Assembly: GCA_015499995.1 (NCBI GenBank)
Contig: JADNRV010000087.1
Location: forward strand, 62,001-126,000
Direction: 5' to 3'
DNA: 64,000 nt
From: Flammula alnicola
Lineage: Eukaryota > Basidiomycota > Agaricomycetes > Agaricales > Strophariaceae
Shown: positions 22,084-31,811 of the stretch, one piece after another
How the letters are laid out: each line of letters opens with the position of its first letter
Position numbering within the stretch: the stretch's first letter is position 1
Translations under genes and position numbers: made by a program
The notes under the pieces: model-generated
The model's input: only the letters and a program-made list of their open reading frames with translations
Databases searched by the model: none
What the model was told of the DNA's origin: nothing

Positions 22084-25000
22084 CTAATCCATCAGGCGCA
22101 GCATGTAGCACTGCGATTCGGTCGCCTCACGCGAGAGGGGCTTCGTGAGGATGTCGGCTAAGTTCTCGTTGGATGGTACGTGCACCACGGTGACGTCTCC
22201 ATCGCCGACCCGTTCCCGTATGTAGTGGTATCGGATATGTATATGTTTGGCCTTCTTATGGCCTTTCTTGCTCTGCGTGAGCGCAATTGAACCGGTGTTG
22301 TCGTTGTATAAGACGGCTGGGGTAGGTTGTTCGAGGCCAGCTTCTCGCATGAATGAGAACATCCACACCGCTTGCTGGCACGCTCGGCTAGTGGCCATGT
22401 ACTCTGCCTCTGTAGTGGAGAGCGCGACTGTGTCCTGGCGTTTCGAGCTCCAGGAGACTGGGCCGCCCGCCATCGTGAAGATATAGGCGCCCGTCGAGCA
22501 CCCAGTATCCAACAGGTCGCCTGCGTAGTCAGCGTCGACAAATCCGTAGGGCTTTAGGCCATCGTCAGTTCCCTTGAGGTATGAGATTTTGTAATGGAGG
22601 GTTGCCTTGATGTACGCCAATACATGCATGAGCGCCTTCCAGTGCTGTGGGCCAGGATTGATTTGGAATCGAGCGAGAAGATTGACTGCGAATGAAAGGT
22701 CTGGTCTCGATGCCACTTGAGCCCACATGACACTTCCCAACGCCTCGCGGTATGGTTTATCGGCCATGAACTTACGGTCCTCGTCGGTTGCTGCACAGTC
22801 TTTCAGCGATAGGTCGACTCCGGTTGGGAGCGGTGTATATTTCGGGTTGCATTCGGCCATCCCAAATCTCTTCAAGATTCGCTCGAGGTATGGGCGTTGC
22901 GATATCGTGATAGTTCCCGTCGTCTTGTCCTGCTGCATGCTCATCCCCAGTATAAACCTGCCCTTTTCCTCGTCATCTTCCACCCTCTTTATCTCATACG
23001 CACTCTCGAGCTCCCCTATCGCCTTCATCTCCTCGGATGCTGATGACGAACCACCAATAACGTCGTCCGTATACGTAACATTGAGCGTGTATTGCCCGTC
23101 GATTATTCGGTGTCTAACGCACGGGTCCGCCAATGATTGGTAGTATCCGAGGGCGTCATATGTCCCGGATAGTTCATCTTCCCAGTCGTGCGCGCCTGCC
23201 ATCATCCCATAGACAGTCTTATGAGCACGGTATACGAGATCTTCCTCCCCTCGCTGAATATAGCCGGGCGCCTGTTCAGTGTATACCTCGTACTTGTTTA
23301 CACTGTTGAGGTAGGCGGCGACAAAGTCTATCTGCCAGAGCTGTAGACCGAGATGGGCGACGATGGCGAGACACATCCGCATTGATTCCAGTCGTGCGAC
23401 GGATGCGTACGTCTGGTCGAAGTCCACCCCCGGGATCTGATTAAAACCCTGTGCCACGAGACGTGCCTTCCTCTTCGTTATATCGCCTCCTCCGTCGTAC
23501 TTGAACCCATATACCCACTTCAGCCCGATCACTTTCTTCCCCACCGGCCTTGCCACCTTACTGAAGACACCTCTTCTTTCCATCACCGACATCTCCAGAT
23601 CCATCGGTGGCCTCCAGTCATCCTCATGTCGCATCGCTTCGTTGAACGATTTAGGTAGGTATATATCTGCATCTGTTTTCGCCAGTAGCGCAACATATTC
23701 ATCTAGATCGGATTGGAAGTCCTGCATATGCTCTCGATGGAAATTTCCGGCGTCTAAGTCCATGTCATATCCGGGCACGGCCTGAGTTAGAGTGTACGCA
23801 GTCGATGCCTGTGGTGTCGCGTCACCTGCCCACTCTTCTCCCCTGTCCCTAGCATTCTGCTCTCGCTCCACTGACTCTGCTGACTCCGCAGCAGCGACCG
23901 TCGATTTAGAGATCCTCGCGGATCTGCGTGGAGGTGGCGGCGCATGTGGTACTTGTACATTCGCAGGTTGTTGAATATTGAACAGCTGTGCGTTTCGTGG
24001 GCGTTGGGTGTGGAGTACGTCGGTAAGGCGATGTCTGGGGGCAATGGGGTAAGGCTGGTGTACGTCGACCACTGGTGCATTGTCTGGGATGATAGGCGCT
24101 TGACTAGGCGCCTGTTCCGCATTCGGGTTCGGTGGCTGTTGCAGGGTGGTAGGCTCATCGGCTTCAGCGTCATTGAAGATTGGCTCATCGTGAAGGGCGT
24201 CCTGTGCGAATAAGGTACGATGCCCTGTACCCTCCTCGAAGATGACATTCCTCGCCTTCACTATAATCCCCGTATTGCGATCCAACAGTTTGTATGCATC
24301 CCTTCCATAGTAGCCGAGCAGCGTGTATTTGATGGATGTGGTATCGAGTTTAGATGGGTTGACTTCTTTCGGGATTTTTGCATAAGCTATTGAGCCTATT
24401 GCGCGGAGGTGAGAGACATCTTGTCGTTTATTGAACCAGCGTTCAGCGGGTACCTGTCCAGGGTGTCTTCGAGAGGGCATGAGATTGAGAACGTAGATTA
24501 TGGCTGCCAGGATATCCGCCCAGTATGAGGGTGGTAGACCTGAGTCGCATCGCACGCATCGCACTCCTTCGAGTACTGTTCGATTTGTTCGCTCCGGAAC
24601 GCCGTTCCCAGAGTGCGCGTAGGGAGCGGGTGTCTCGATGCGGATGCCGTTCTCCTTGCAGAACTTCTCGCACGTACGGTTTAAGAACTCCTTTCCCATG
24701 TCGAATCGGAAGCACTTGACCTTCTTTCCCGTCTGCAGCTCGGCCTCGGTCTTGTATTCTTTGATGGCCTTGATCGTCCCATCTGCTGTCTTTTCAGACA
24801 GAAAATATTCCTTTCGATATGATGATGCCCCGTCCGTTATGATTAGAGCGTATACTGCCCCTCCAGCAGATGCAACTCGAGCTGGACCCCACAAGTCCAT
24901 ATGGACCCTTTCCAGTACCTCTGTTTCAGGTGTCACCTTTTCGTCATACGGTCGGTTGGTTTGCTTTCCATATATGCAATCCTCACACATCCCTAGCAAC

Positions 25001-26775
25001 TCCTTCCCTGGAACGATATGCAATCCATCCACTAGGCCTTTATTTGCCATCTCCTTGATGGTTCTTGTACCGAAATGACAGAAGCGGCGGTGCCACTGTT
25101 CAATCGAGGTCGGTTTTTCGTGTGATTTTGCGGGCATGGCTTTGATATCACTTTCTTCAGCAGCCTCATCGAACACGTACATCCCTTGGTCCCTTCGCAC
25201 ACTCAGAAGGGTCTCTCCTCCAGGATCCATAAATTTCGCTTGCCCGTCTCCAAACGTGACCGACATTCCGGCTTGGTCAAACTGGCTGATGGATATTAGG
25301 TTCGCCGCGAAGTCAGGTGTATGGAGTGCGTTATTGAAGGTAAGTTGGATGCGTTTGTTCTTCGATGTGTAGTGCTTTGTGACCGTTCCCTTTCCGCAGA
25401 TCTTGAATCGTGCTCCGCGGCTAGCTGCCTGGCCTTCTCTCGGTTCGTCAAACATCTCATAAGTGGAGAAATCAGATTTATTAGCGAAGCAGTGGTTGCT
25501 CGCTCCAGAGTCTGCATACGTGAGGGTGGCTACTGAGGTATTCCCTGCCATCATCGCAATCGGCTCTCCATCCTTCTCCTCAACCTTCTCTGGTATGGCA
25601 GTGACGATGTATTCAGGGTCGGATGGGATATGGGTGGATATATCGGGTCCGCGAGGTACGTTTAGGCTCTGGAACGGATCCTTGATCACCTCGTCCCTGC
25701 TAACGAGTGCGGGCAGATCTGCCTGGTCGTCGACTTGCTCGAATGCACGGAACTCGATTGATTGGTCGTGCTGCATCTCCATGTGGGTCGCTAGTGCAAT
25801 TACACGCTCGATGACGGCCACGTTTGCGACCGTGGTTTCGGTGCTTGCCGGGGTGGCTAGCGCTGTGTTGGATGCGTTGTAATTTCCTCGCTGGCCAAAG
25901 CCTGGGGGAAACTGGCCCTCCTTTCCGCCGCCCTTCCAGTAACACTCAGTGATGAGGTGTCCTTTGCAACGGCAGATGGGGTTTGCGCAGACCTTTTTAC
26001 TGTAAGCCTCCCCTTTCGAGTTTGCTTTCAGCGCGATGGCTGACGTGCCTGGGGCGGCCACGCGGCCAGTCCGATTGATTCTAGACCAGTGCATTTCCAG
26101 CCGGATGATCATATCGATAGATGTGGCTGACGTGTGTAGGGTGGCGATGATATGGTCCCACGACGCGGGCAGTGATGCCAAGATGATTTCGCGGAAATCC
26201 GCATCGTCGATCTTTGCTCCCACCGAATTGGCTCGGTTATGTTTGGTGTGCAGATTGGCCAGGTGCATTGGGAAGTCGTCACCGTCATTCATCCTCAGTC
26301 CGCGAAGCTCTCGCTGAGCATATACTCGCGCGAGATCTGTGGTTGTCTTGTAGCGGTCCGCCAGCGACTTCCACGCCTCGGCGGCTGTGCCATCAGTCTT
26401 CAGGCCAAGTCCGATGGCATTTTTGACGTTCTGCCTGATGGCAATATGGCACCATGCATCGCGGGCATCCCATTCCTCCCACGATGGAGTGGTTGACGTC
26501 CACTTGGTGTCTGGGATTGGCTGTCCTGTGGTGGCTGTGGAAGCAGCCGCGGCGGCTGTCCCGATGGTGGTTAGTGTGGGAGCGCCCGGTGATACGGTCG
26601 CGGTGTTGGGTGTGGGTGTGGGTGGCTTGGCGATAGTCCCTTCAAGGTAGCCTCGCGCTCCTCGGAGTCGGCACGCCATCAGTATGGTTTCGCACCATTC
26701 AAGGTAGTTTGTTCCATCAAATTTCTCCGTCTCCGGTAGGACCGGTGGCGATGAGCTCGTGCCTTTGCTTGACAT
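22084..26775 (-). CDS. Copia Gag-Pol polyprotein, 1563 residues, intact
   Basis: One uninterrupted frame. In order: a Gag capsid-like region (residues about 10-240); a CX4CX4HX4C zinc knuckle (CANPICRCKGHLITEC, about 262); an aspartic protease (TYADSGASNH, about 424); the integrase zinc region (HRRFCHFG ... CEDCIYGK) and DDE core (ERVHMDLWGP, ITDGASS, VPERTNRT); a reverse transcriptase with LKWVYGFKYDGGGDITKRKA and the active-site motif TYTDDVIGG; and RNase H (VDADYAGD, STTEAEYM). The order integrase before reverse transcriptase defines Ty1/copia. Gag and Pol share one frame with no visible frameshift signal, as is common in copia elements. No stops or indels seen, so it may be autonomous if its LTR promoter works. 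Confidence 0.96.
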   Translation of the reverse strand: MSSKGTSSSPPVLPETEKFDGTNYLEWCETILMACRLRGARGYLEGTIAKPPTPTPNTATVSPGAPTLTTIGTAAAAASTATTGQPIPDTKWTSTTPSWEEWDARDAWCHIAIRQNVKNAIGLGLKTDGTAAEAWKSLADRYKTTTDLARVYAQRELRGLRMNDGDDFPMHLANLHTKHNRANSVGAKIDDADFREIILASLPASWDHIIATLHTSATSIDMIIRLEMHWSRINRTGRVAAPGTSAIALKANSKGEAYSKKVCANPICRCKGHLITECYWKGGGKEGQFPPGFGQRGNYNASNTALATPASTETTVANVAVIERVIALATHMEMQHDQSIEFRAFEQVDDQADLPALVSRDEVIKDPFQSLNVPRGPDISTHIPSDPEYIVTAIPEKVEEKDGEPIAMMAGNTSVATLTYADSGASNHCFANKSDFSTYEMFDEPREGQAASRGARFKICGKGTVTKHYTSKNKRIQLTFNNALHTPDFAANLISISQFDQAGMSVTFGDGQAKFMDPGGETLLSVRRDQGMYVFDEAAEESDIKAMPAKSHEKPTSIEQWHRRFCHFGTRTIKEMANKGLVDGLHIVPGKELLGMCEDCIYGKQTNRPYDEKVTPETEVLERVHMDLWGPARVASAGGAVYALIITDGASSYRKEYFLSEKTADGTIKAIKEYKTEAELQTGKKVKCFRFDMGKEFLNRTCEKFCKENGIRIETPAPYAHSGNGVPERTNRTVLEGVRCVRCDSGLPPSYWADILAAIIYVLNLMPSRRHPGQVPAERWFNKRQDVSHLRAIGSIAYAKIPKEVNPSKLDTTSIKYTLLGYYGRDAYKLLDRNTGIIVKARNVIFEEGTGHRTLFAQDALHDEPIFNDAEADEPTTLQQPPNPNAEQAPSQAPIIPDNAPVVDVHQPYPIAPRHRLTDVLHTQRPRNAQLFNIQQPANVQVPHAPPPPRRSARISKSTVAAAESAESVEREQNARDRGEEWAGDATPQASTAYTLTQAVPGYDMDLDAGNFHREHMQDFQSDLDEYVALLAKTDADIYLPKSFNEAMRHEDDWRPPMDLEMSVMERRGVFSKVARPVGKKVIGLKWVYGFKYDGGGDITKRKARLVAQGFNQIPGVDFDQTYASVARLESMRMCLAIVAHLGLQLWQIDFVAAYLNSVNKYEVYTEQAPGYIQRGEEDLVYRAHKTVYGMMAGAHDWEDELSGTYDALGYYQSLADPCVRHRIIDGQYTLNVTYTDDVIGGSSSASEEMKAIGELESAYEIKRVEDDEEKGRFILGMSMQQDKTTGTITISQRPYLERILKRFGMAECNPKYTPLPTGVDLSLKDCAATDEDRKFMADKPYREALGSVMWAQVASRPDLSFAVNLLARFQINPGPQHWKALMHVLAYIKATLHYKISYLKGTDDGLKPYGFVDADYAGDLLDTGCSTGAYIFTMAGGPVSWSSKRQDTVALSTTEAEYMATSRACQQAVWMFSFMREAGLEQPTPAVLYNDNTGSIALTQSKKGHKKAKHIHIRYHYIRERVGDGDVTVVHVPSNENLADILTKPLSREATESQCYMLRLMD

Positions 26776-26858
26776 GTTGAGTGGTGTATATTGTGATCAC
26801 TGAGCCTATGTAGCGATCTATAATTGTGCGTCGGGTTCTCTGAGTTAAGCTTTCACGC

Positions 26859-26871
26859 GGGGCCCATAACC
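26859..26871 (-). other. Primer-binding site of the copia element
   Basis: On the minus strand GGTTATGGGCCCC directly follows the LTR end CTACA. It is complementary to the anticodon stem-loop of initiator methionine tRNA, not to a tRNA 3' end. This is the half-tRNA priming known from Drosophila copia. Its place proves that the true 5' LTR boundary is 26872, not the inner edge of the LTR body at 28662. Confidence 0.75.
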
Positions 26872-26886
26872 TGTAGTTACGAACGC
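26872..26886 (-). repeat. Terminal 15 bp of the 5' LTR, cut off from its body
   Basis: TGTAGTTACGAACGC on the plus strand matches the first 15 bases of the other LTR exactly. The rest of this LTR resumes at 28662, after an insertion. Confidence 0.85.
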
Positions 26887-28656
26887 TGAAGAGACCGCGA
26901 GCGGCTAGCTGTGAACGGACTACCATTCTTCTTACCTGAGCTATTTTTAGCACTTAGTAAAGCTTATAATGTAGTCTAAATGTTACAAGTCCGGACATTA
27001 CAATGACAAGGCTACTAAGGACTAGAGGAAACTATGCAAGATAACGAGGAATGCGCGGTTTAATAAAGACATTATCATTAGTAACTATTGAGATACTAGT
27101 CAATACATCTAATGAAGTGTACGGAAATAGGCGCCTTTCAGTAATGTCTTAACCATCCGGCCTATACAGCGAGGGCGCGGATCTCTAGATTAAAGAACGG
27201 ACATCTAGGCACACTACAGGACAGGTCGCGTGACATTGCCAAAGGCATCGAGGACAGTGGAGCAGCCGGGGTAAAGCAGACGCCCATAGACGCGCCTGTA
27301 GCAACGCCGATCAAAGCTCGGATCAAAGGGATACCAAATTGGGAACACATACCATATCGGGTAATAACTGGGTACAGGAAGATTTCCGGGGTGCATAACT
27401 CGACACAGCGAGATCCCAGATGCACGCCGAAGGTACCAAGATACCGGGTACAAAGGACGAAGGGTTACAACCCTAATCACGAGCATTATCTCGGACAGAA
27501 CGTGCGTGGATTGCCCGAGCGTCTCCGACGAGATGTAGGCGCGTCTATGCTCCGGTCAGTCTATAGCCAATGACAGGACAAGATACCAATGAAAGCGAAA
27601 GGTCATGAGCCTGTATACCACGCGGTCGAGGAGGATTAAGTCTTAGGCGCTTAAGTTAGCCGAACCGACGACGATCTGAGCTCCCGATCCAACCAAAAAG
27701 GCATGATTGAGCGGATGAGCACGGAAACTGTACTCCACAAGGCCGCCGCTCGCGCACAAATGCCCATGAAATCTCTATATTCTCGTCATTGCGTCTATGT
27801 AATAATATATCGTCTCAGTAGTATATAAGCAGCCCTGTAACACCGTAGAATACAAGCAATTTACCACCCACGAGATACAAGCGCTTAAGAATTATATCTT
27901 AAGTGTTTCACCTCTAAGTACCAAGTAGCTTCAAAGCGAGAGTCCCATAATATAAAAAGAAACCAAGTAATGATATAAACGAACTGTTAAGACGAGAACG
28001 CGTGTCTAAGTGATTCGCCAAGACAAGTAAAGAGAGTTATAAGCCAAGGAACCTGTCTAAGTGACTTGTTCAAAACCTACCCTTTGTCAAAGGACATCTG
28101 GGGACCTGGACTGTAGTGTCGGTGGACGAAAGCGTCTACGCGCCTCTGGCCATTGTTAAGGGACTGTAGTGTCGGCGGATCAGACATCTGCGCGCCTCTT
28201 TCCACAAGTATAGTTTTTGAGACAAGTAAAGACAAGTTAAAGGGCATAGAGCCATCTTCTCAATTGGAGAACAAGACAAAGCGAGATCAGTTAGCAGTTT
28301 GTGCATAGAGCACTAGTTTCCGAGTACCAGACCAGAATTTACACAAGTCTATTGGACTTAAAACGACCCATTGGCTATAAACGCGCCTAAGGCCTTGCCT
28401 GAGCCGTTGTATAGTTAAACACCTTCTTTTATCGCACACCTACTATCAGGTATCGATATTATAAAACTATTATCCTCCCCTTGGACGAACTAAGTCAACT
28501 AAACATTGATTTGGGTGTTTGAGTGTAGTAAAGTAGTTATTTAAAAGTGAAGCAAGTCGGATTTGATAGTATCTCTCTAATAGACATTACAAAGTCTATT
28601 GAAAGCGACTACTTGATTATCTAGTAGTTCACACACACCCCGCACTAAGCATCTTT
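26887..28656 (+). mobile_element. 1.77 kb insertion inside the copia 5' LTR, possible solo LTR
   Basis: Flanked by AACGC on both sides (26882-26886 and 28657-28661), a 5-bp target duplication. It starts TGAAGAGACC and ends GCATCTTT, with weak terminal symmetry (TGAAGA / TCTTTA). It has no long ORF. A TATATAAG box at 27823 followed by GCAGCCCTGTAACACCG looks like an LTR promoter in the plus orientation, and two tandem units begin GGACTGTAGTGTCGG at 28108 and 28161. Size, TATA box, short duplication and lack of coding sequence fit a solo LTR of a large (gypsy-type) element. The ends are not a clean TG...CA, so another kind of insertion is possible. Confidence 0.5.
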
Positions 28657-28661
28657 AACGC

Positions 28662-29041
28662 AGTGAGTACTAAGACTCAGACGACACACGGTGTGTGTAA
28701 ACGGCTGTAATATACCTGTAGTTACGAACGCAGTGAGTACTAAGACTACAGGAAGTAATTAGTAAGTGAAGTAATGAACAATAGAAGGATTAACTGACCT
28801 CAGACGACACACGGTGTGTGTAAACGGCTGAGGTGCAGGTATCCATCGATAAGAAAATAATACGCTCGCGGGAAGTGCCACGAGCGATCGCTCAAGTGAG
28901 CGGGTAGATGAATAGGCGGGCACGTATGATATAGCCGCGTGAGGCGGCTATAGCATTCGGTCGCCCGAAGTAGTAGGTAAGAATTTACAACGACGAAGAA
29001 TACATGCACCCTGTTAAGGGTCATGCCTGTTTCCCTCAACA
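28662..29041 (-). repeat. Body of the copia 5' LTR
   Basis: 380 bases matching positions 16-395 of the other LTR with about three substitutions. It carries the U3/R part and is followed by the ATAAT target duplication. Confidence 0.9.
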
Positions 29042-29046
29042 ATAAT

Positions 29047-29634
29047 GAATATGAATTTGATGGCAACCCCAATTTGGCGATGACACATCGGTGCCCGTTG
29101 CAAACCCGATGTCATGTGCACCCGCCTCTCACCCGCTTTCGTGAATAAGATACAAGTCTGACCAAATTCCAACACAATGAGAGCGAGTTAAATATTGAAA
29201 AATGTTCTATTTCATACTTTAAATTTAACTATCATAAAGCGCCAGATTTTATGGAAAAAACTAGACCATCAAACCAAGCTCACCATTACCAGCGATGAGC
29301 TCAGCTGTCAGGGACAAAGAGGGTATTTTTAGATCGAGGCACAGAGTCCGGGTAATTCGGGAGACTTTCCTTTTCGAGGAGAAGTCACCCAACCCGTGTC
29401 ACGCCCGGGTGTGCCGACGCTGCCGCTACATGTGGAAGTCCCACGCATCTCCTGCTTCTTGTCTGCGGCAGTGAGGCCATTTCCACCATTTCTCGACCGT
29501 TTCGCGTCAACCTTTTTGCGAATATGATTTTACTAGCCGCGCCAGCGTCGGGCATGAAGGCAAGCCTCCAGCCAATCAGAACACTCTTATCTCCCCCGTG
29601 GAAAACAGCGACTGAAATTATCATGTTATATGCT
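29047..29634. other. Intergenic between copia and the Tc1-like element
   Basis: No convincing gene. On the minus strand, 29470-29530 shows partial similarity, inverted, to 30988-31050 (shared AAACGGTC, ATGGTGGAAAT-like words, CTCAC). This hints that both flanks of the Tc1-like element are related decayed sequence. Confidence 0.35.
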
Positions 29635-29870
29635 TACTGCCGTTTGCATAATTCCGTGAACAAACTCATTTCTTTTTCTGAGGCGTGATGTGACGTACCT
29701 TCCATAAATAGAATTTTTCGCACGTCCTGATATGCGTCGATAGTTTCAGATAAGGATTCTTTTTCTACGTATACTCATTTTCATGACGGCTTCGGATGGT
29801 AGCTTCATACTTCGAAGAGGGCCTGGATTACTGACAAATATATGAACAGGCCAACTGTTCAATCGGGCTT

Positions 29871-30757
29871 GTGTTCAAAGTCTTCCACAATTTCCGAGCA
29901 CATGGTCAAGTCAATAATCCCTTCACCAAATGTACTGGTAGACCCAGGCTCCTAACCAGCCATCGTTGGGTGTTCTATATCTACGCGGGATGTGATTCTA
30001 TGTGATTTTCGAAAGTGATTTGTAATACATGAGCTTAAGTTTGGACGAACACCCAACGACGGCTGGCACATAATGTCAGCCACAGCCGTGTGAACTGCTG
30101 ACACACAGGTCTCTTTCACAACAACCAACCTCGAGGACGATGGCTACGGAGGCAAAGCAGCCTCAGGAAAAATATAAAAACATTCCCCAGGCACTTACTA
30201 ATATATATTGTATCCGCAGAATTTTTTTCCTCACCTCAGAAAGAGGGATGGACCTTGTGAGGGCCAGATTTCGTTGCTGCACCAGGCTTTCAGGTGGTAT
30301 CTTTCCATTGGGTAGAGATTAAGAGCCTGAAAAAATTATACTTGAAGGAGAGTGATACCAAGTGCCCTCAAATTCACTTGTATAAATTTTATATGTGTTT
30401 CTACCTTGTGTACATGAAGGACGAGACTTTATTTCAGTGGAAATTGGTGTGTGTGTCAGCAGTTCACATGGCTGTGGCTGACATTATGTGCCAGCCGTCG
30501 TTGGGTGTTCGTCCAAACTTAAGCTCATGTATTACAAATCACTTCCGAAAATCACATCCCTCGTAGATATAGAACACCCAACGACGGCTGGTTAGGAGCC
30601 TGGTAGACCATCTACAGTTGAAGACAGGGATATTGAGTATATTTCTGCCCTTCTGGATGCGAACCCTGTGCTTTATCTTGATGAAATTCAGAGGCGAATG
30701 GAGGCTACAAGAAATAAAAACCTTTCCATTGCCTCCCTCGCTCGCCTCCTTTTTTGA
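29871..30757 (+). pseudogene. Tc1/mariner-like transposase fragment, split by a MITE
   Basis: Two coding pieces join exactly if the inserted element is removed: VFKVFHNFRAHGQVNNPF...TGR before it, and STVEDRDIEYISALLDANPV, LYLDEIQRRMEATRNK, NLSIASLARLLF-stop after it. These are the helix-turn-helix DNA-binding part and linker (GRP.) of fungal IS630/Tc1-like transposases. The catalytic DDE half is absent, so it cannot be active. The frame stays open on both sides of the insertion, so the MITE may have hit an element already reduced at its 3' end. Confidence 0.7.
29945..30602. mobile_element. 658-bp MITE with long inverted repeats, nested in the transposase
   Basis: Starts CAGGCTCCTAACCAGCC and ends with the inverse. 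The two ends are inverted repeats for about 160 bases, including GTTGGGTGTTC and GTCAGCCACAGCC. GTAGACC flanks both sides (29938-29944, 30603-30609). The duplication could be read as 7 to 9 bases. CAGG ends and a duplication close to 8 suggest a hAT-related MITE. There is no transposase inside, only ORFs under 90 residues. Confidence 0.75.
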
Positions 30758-30857
30758 TACGGTCTGACATGAAAAAAAAATCAGAAGTCCACAGCAGAAG
30801 GGATGAAGAACTTCGAACTATATGGGAGGCTGATATGGCCCCCCAAGGCGATCTCTA

Positions 30858-30883
30858 CTAAGTAGTAGTAGTAGTAGTAGTAA
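30858..30883 (+). repeat. Trinucleotide microsatellite (AGT)n
   Basis: A run of about seven TAG/AGT units just inside the right end of the Tc1-like element. Confidence 0.8.
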
Positions 30884-31171
30884 GTCCCATCAGCACTTGA
30901 TAGTCATGTGAGCGGTCAACCGGTCACATCACGCCTCAAAAAAGAAATGAGTTTGTTCACGGAATTATGCAAACGGCAGTAAATGAAAGGAAACGGTCAA
31001 GGAATGATGGAAATAGTCTCACCCGTCTGCGCAAGGAGAGCGGAATGTGAGTCATGTGACGTGGCATTGCTCATTTCTATGAAAAAGCGGAAGCAACTCG
31101 GTCCTGGTGGCATCACACGACTCCAGCAAGAGCTACAAATATCCGGAGATTAACGGATGTATCTCAATTTT

Positions 31172-31246
31172 GGGATAAAACTATTCAGAAACCCCGTTTC
31201 TGAGGGTTTCTGCGGAAGTTTCCGTAATGCGAGTCTGTTTTATCCC
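31172..31246. mobile_element. 75-bp internally deleted derivative of the 20.6-21.6 kb element
   Basis: Begins GGGATAAAACTATTCAG, follows the left 65 bases of copy B without break (to GCGAGTCTG), then jumps straight to the terminal TTTTATCCC. It shows that the family is dispersed and can lose its whole interior. Confidence 0.8.
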
Positions 31247-31257
31247 ATAATAATGTT

Positions 31258-31402
31258 CAGTTCATCATTCGCGAAAAGTTGTCTGTACAGCGTTGCCACC
31301 CGCCCAATTTGAATATTACAGCAACTTTGATGACTCGAATTGATTTGTGTCACGAACGATTGTGGAAGCGGGGCATGACAAGCTCACGCGAATGATGAAC
31401 TG
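31258..31402. mobile_element. 145-bp hairpin element (small MITE candidate)
   Basis: CAGTTCATCATTCGCG at the left and CGCGAATGATGAACTG at the right are perfect 16-base inverted repeats separated by about 113 bases. No ORF. Flanks do not show an obvious target duplication. Confidence 0.5.
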
Positions 31403-31811
31403 TAACCTTTTTATGTAAATTAAAGAAAACTTTTTACATATACGAAAAAGAACATAATTAGATGAGGATAGCCGTCCATTTTAATACTCCGCGAAGCCAT
31501 AATTTCCCAGCCCCACACATCTTTCCACAAATAACTTGAAGCTTGTAATGAAAATGAATTATGAAATGCCTTTTTGGCTGACTTCATTAACGAGTTACAA
31601 TAATATAGTATTCAATATATGACTGACCATATGCACATTTAATTCCACTCGCGGCAAGTCGACTTGGGCGCGCCCTGGACGCCGCCTCAAACCGATAAGG
31701 ACGCCGCTTTGCCTGCTACTCAGAGTCTTTCCTGTGTATTTAAATCCCATAACATAGTTTATATCATCCTCCATTGACACATAAAAGCACGACAAACGTC
31801 AGTCATAGCAT
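31403..31811. other. Intergenic, AT-rich
   Basis: End of the transposon island and upstream region of the four-helix membrane protein. No gene seen. Confidence 0.5.

Larger units (their letters stand above)
21664..29041 (-). mobile_element. Complete Ty1/copia LTR retrotransposon, interrupted by a nested insertion
   Basis: The element lies on the minus strand between LTRs at 21664-22058 and 26872-26886 plus 28662-29041. The outer ends are flanked by the 5-bp direct repeat ATAAT (21659-21663 and 29042-29046). The two LTRs are both 395 bases once the insertion is removed and differ at only about three positions, so insertion was recent. A primer-binding site abuts the 5' LTR and a purine tract abuts the 3' LTR. 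The gag-pol frame is uninterrupted. It sits beside MITE copy B, in a sequence (GTTTGAATATGAATAAT) that also flanks MITE copy A. Confidence 0.92.
29637..30979 (+). mobile_element. Degraded Tc1/mariner (IS630)-type element
   Basis: Flanked by TA on both sides, with roughly 60-base inverted termini. The left end reads CTGCCGTTTGCATAATTCCG at 29637 and the right end is its inverse, finishing CGGCAG at 30979. Inside is a fragment of transposase. A TA target and a transposase of this type define Tc1/mariner. Most of the element is missing and it has been split by a second insertion. Confidence 0.7.

Noticed and set aside
22727..26650. Plus-strand ORFs of 60-146 residues inside the copia element
   Set aside because: All lie antisense to the intact Gag-Pol frame and have no motifs.
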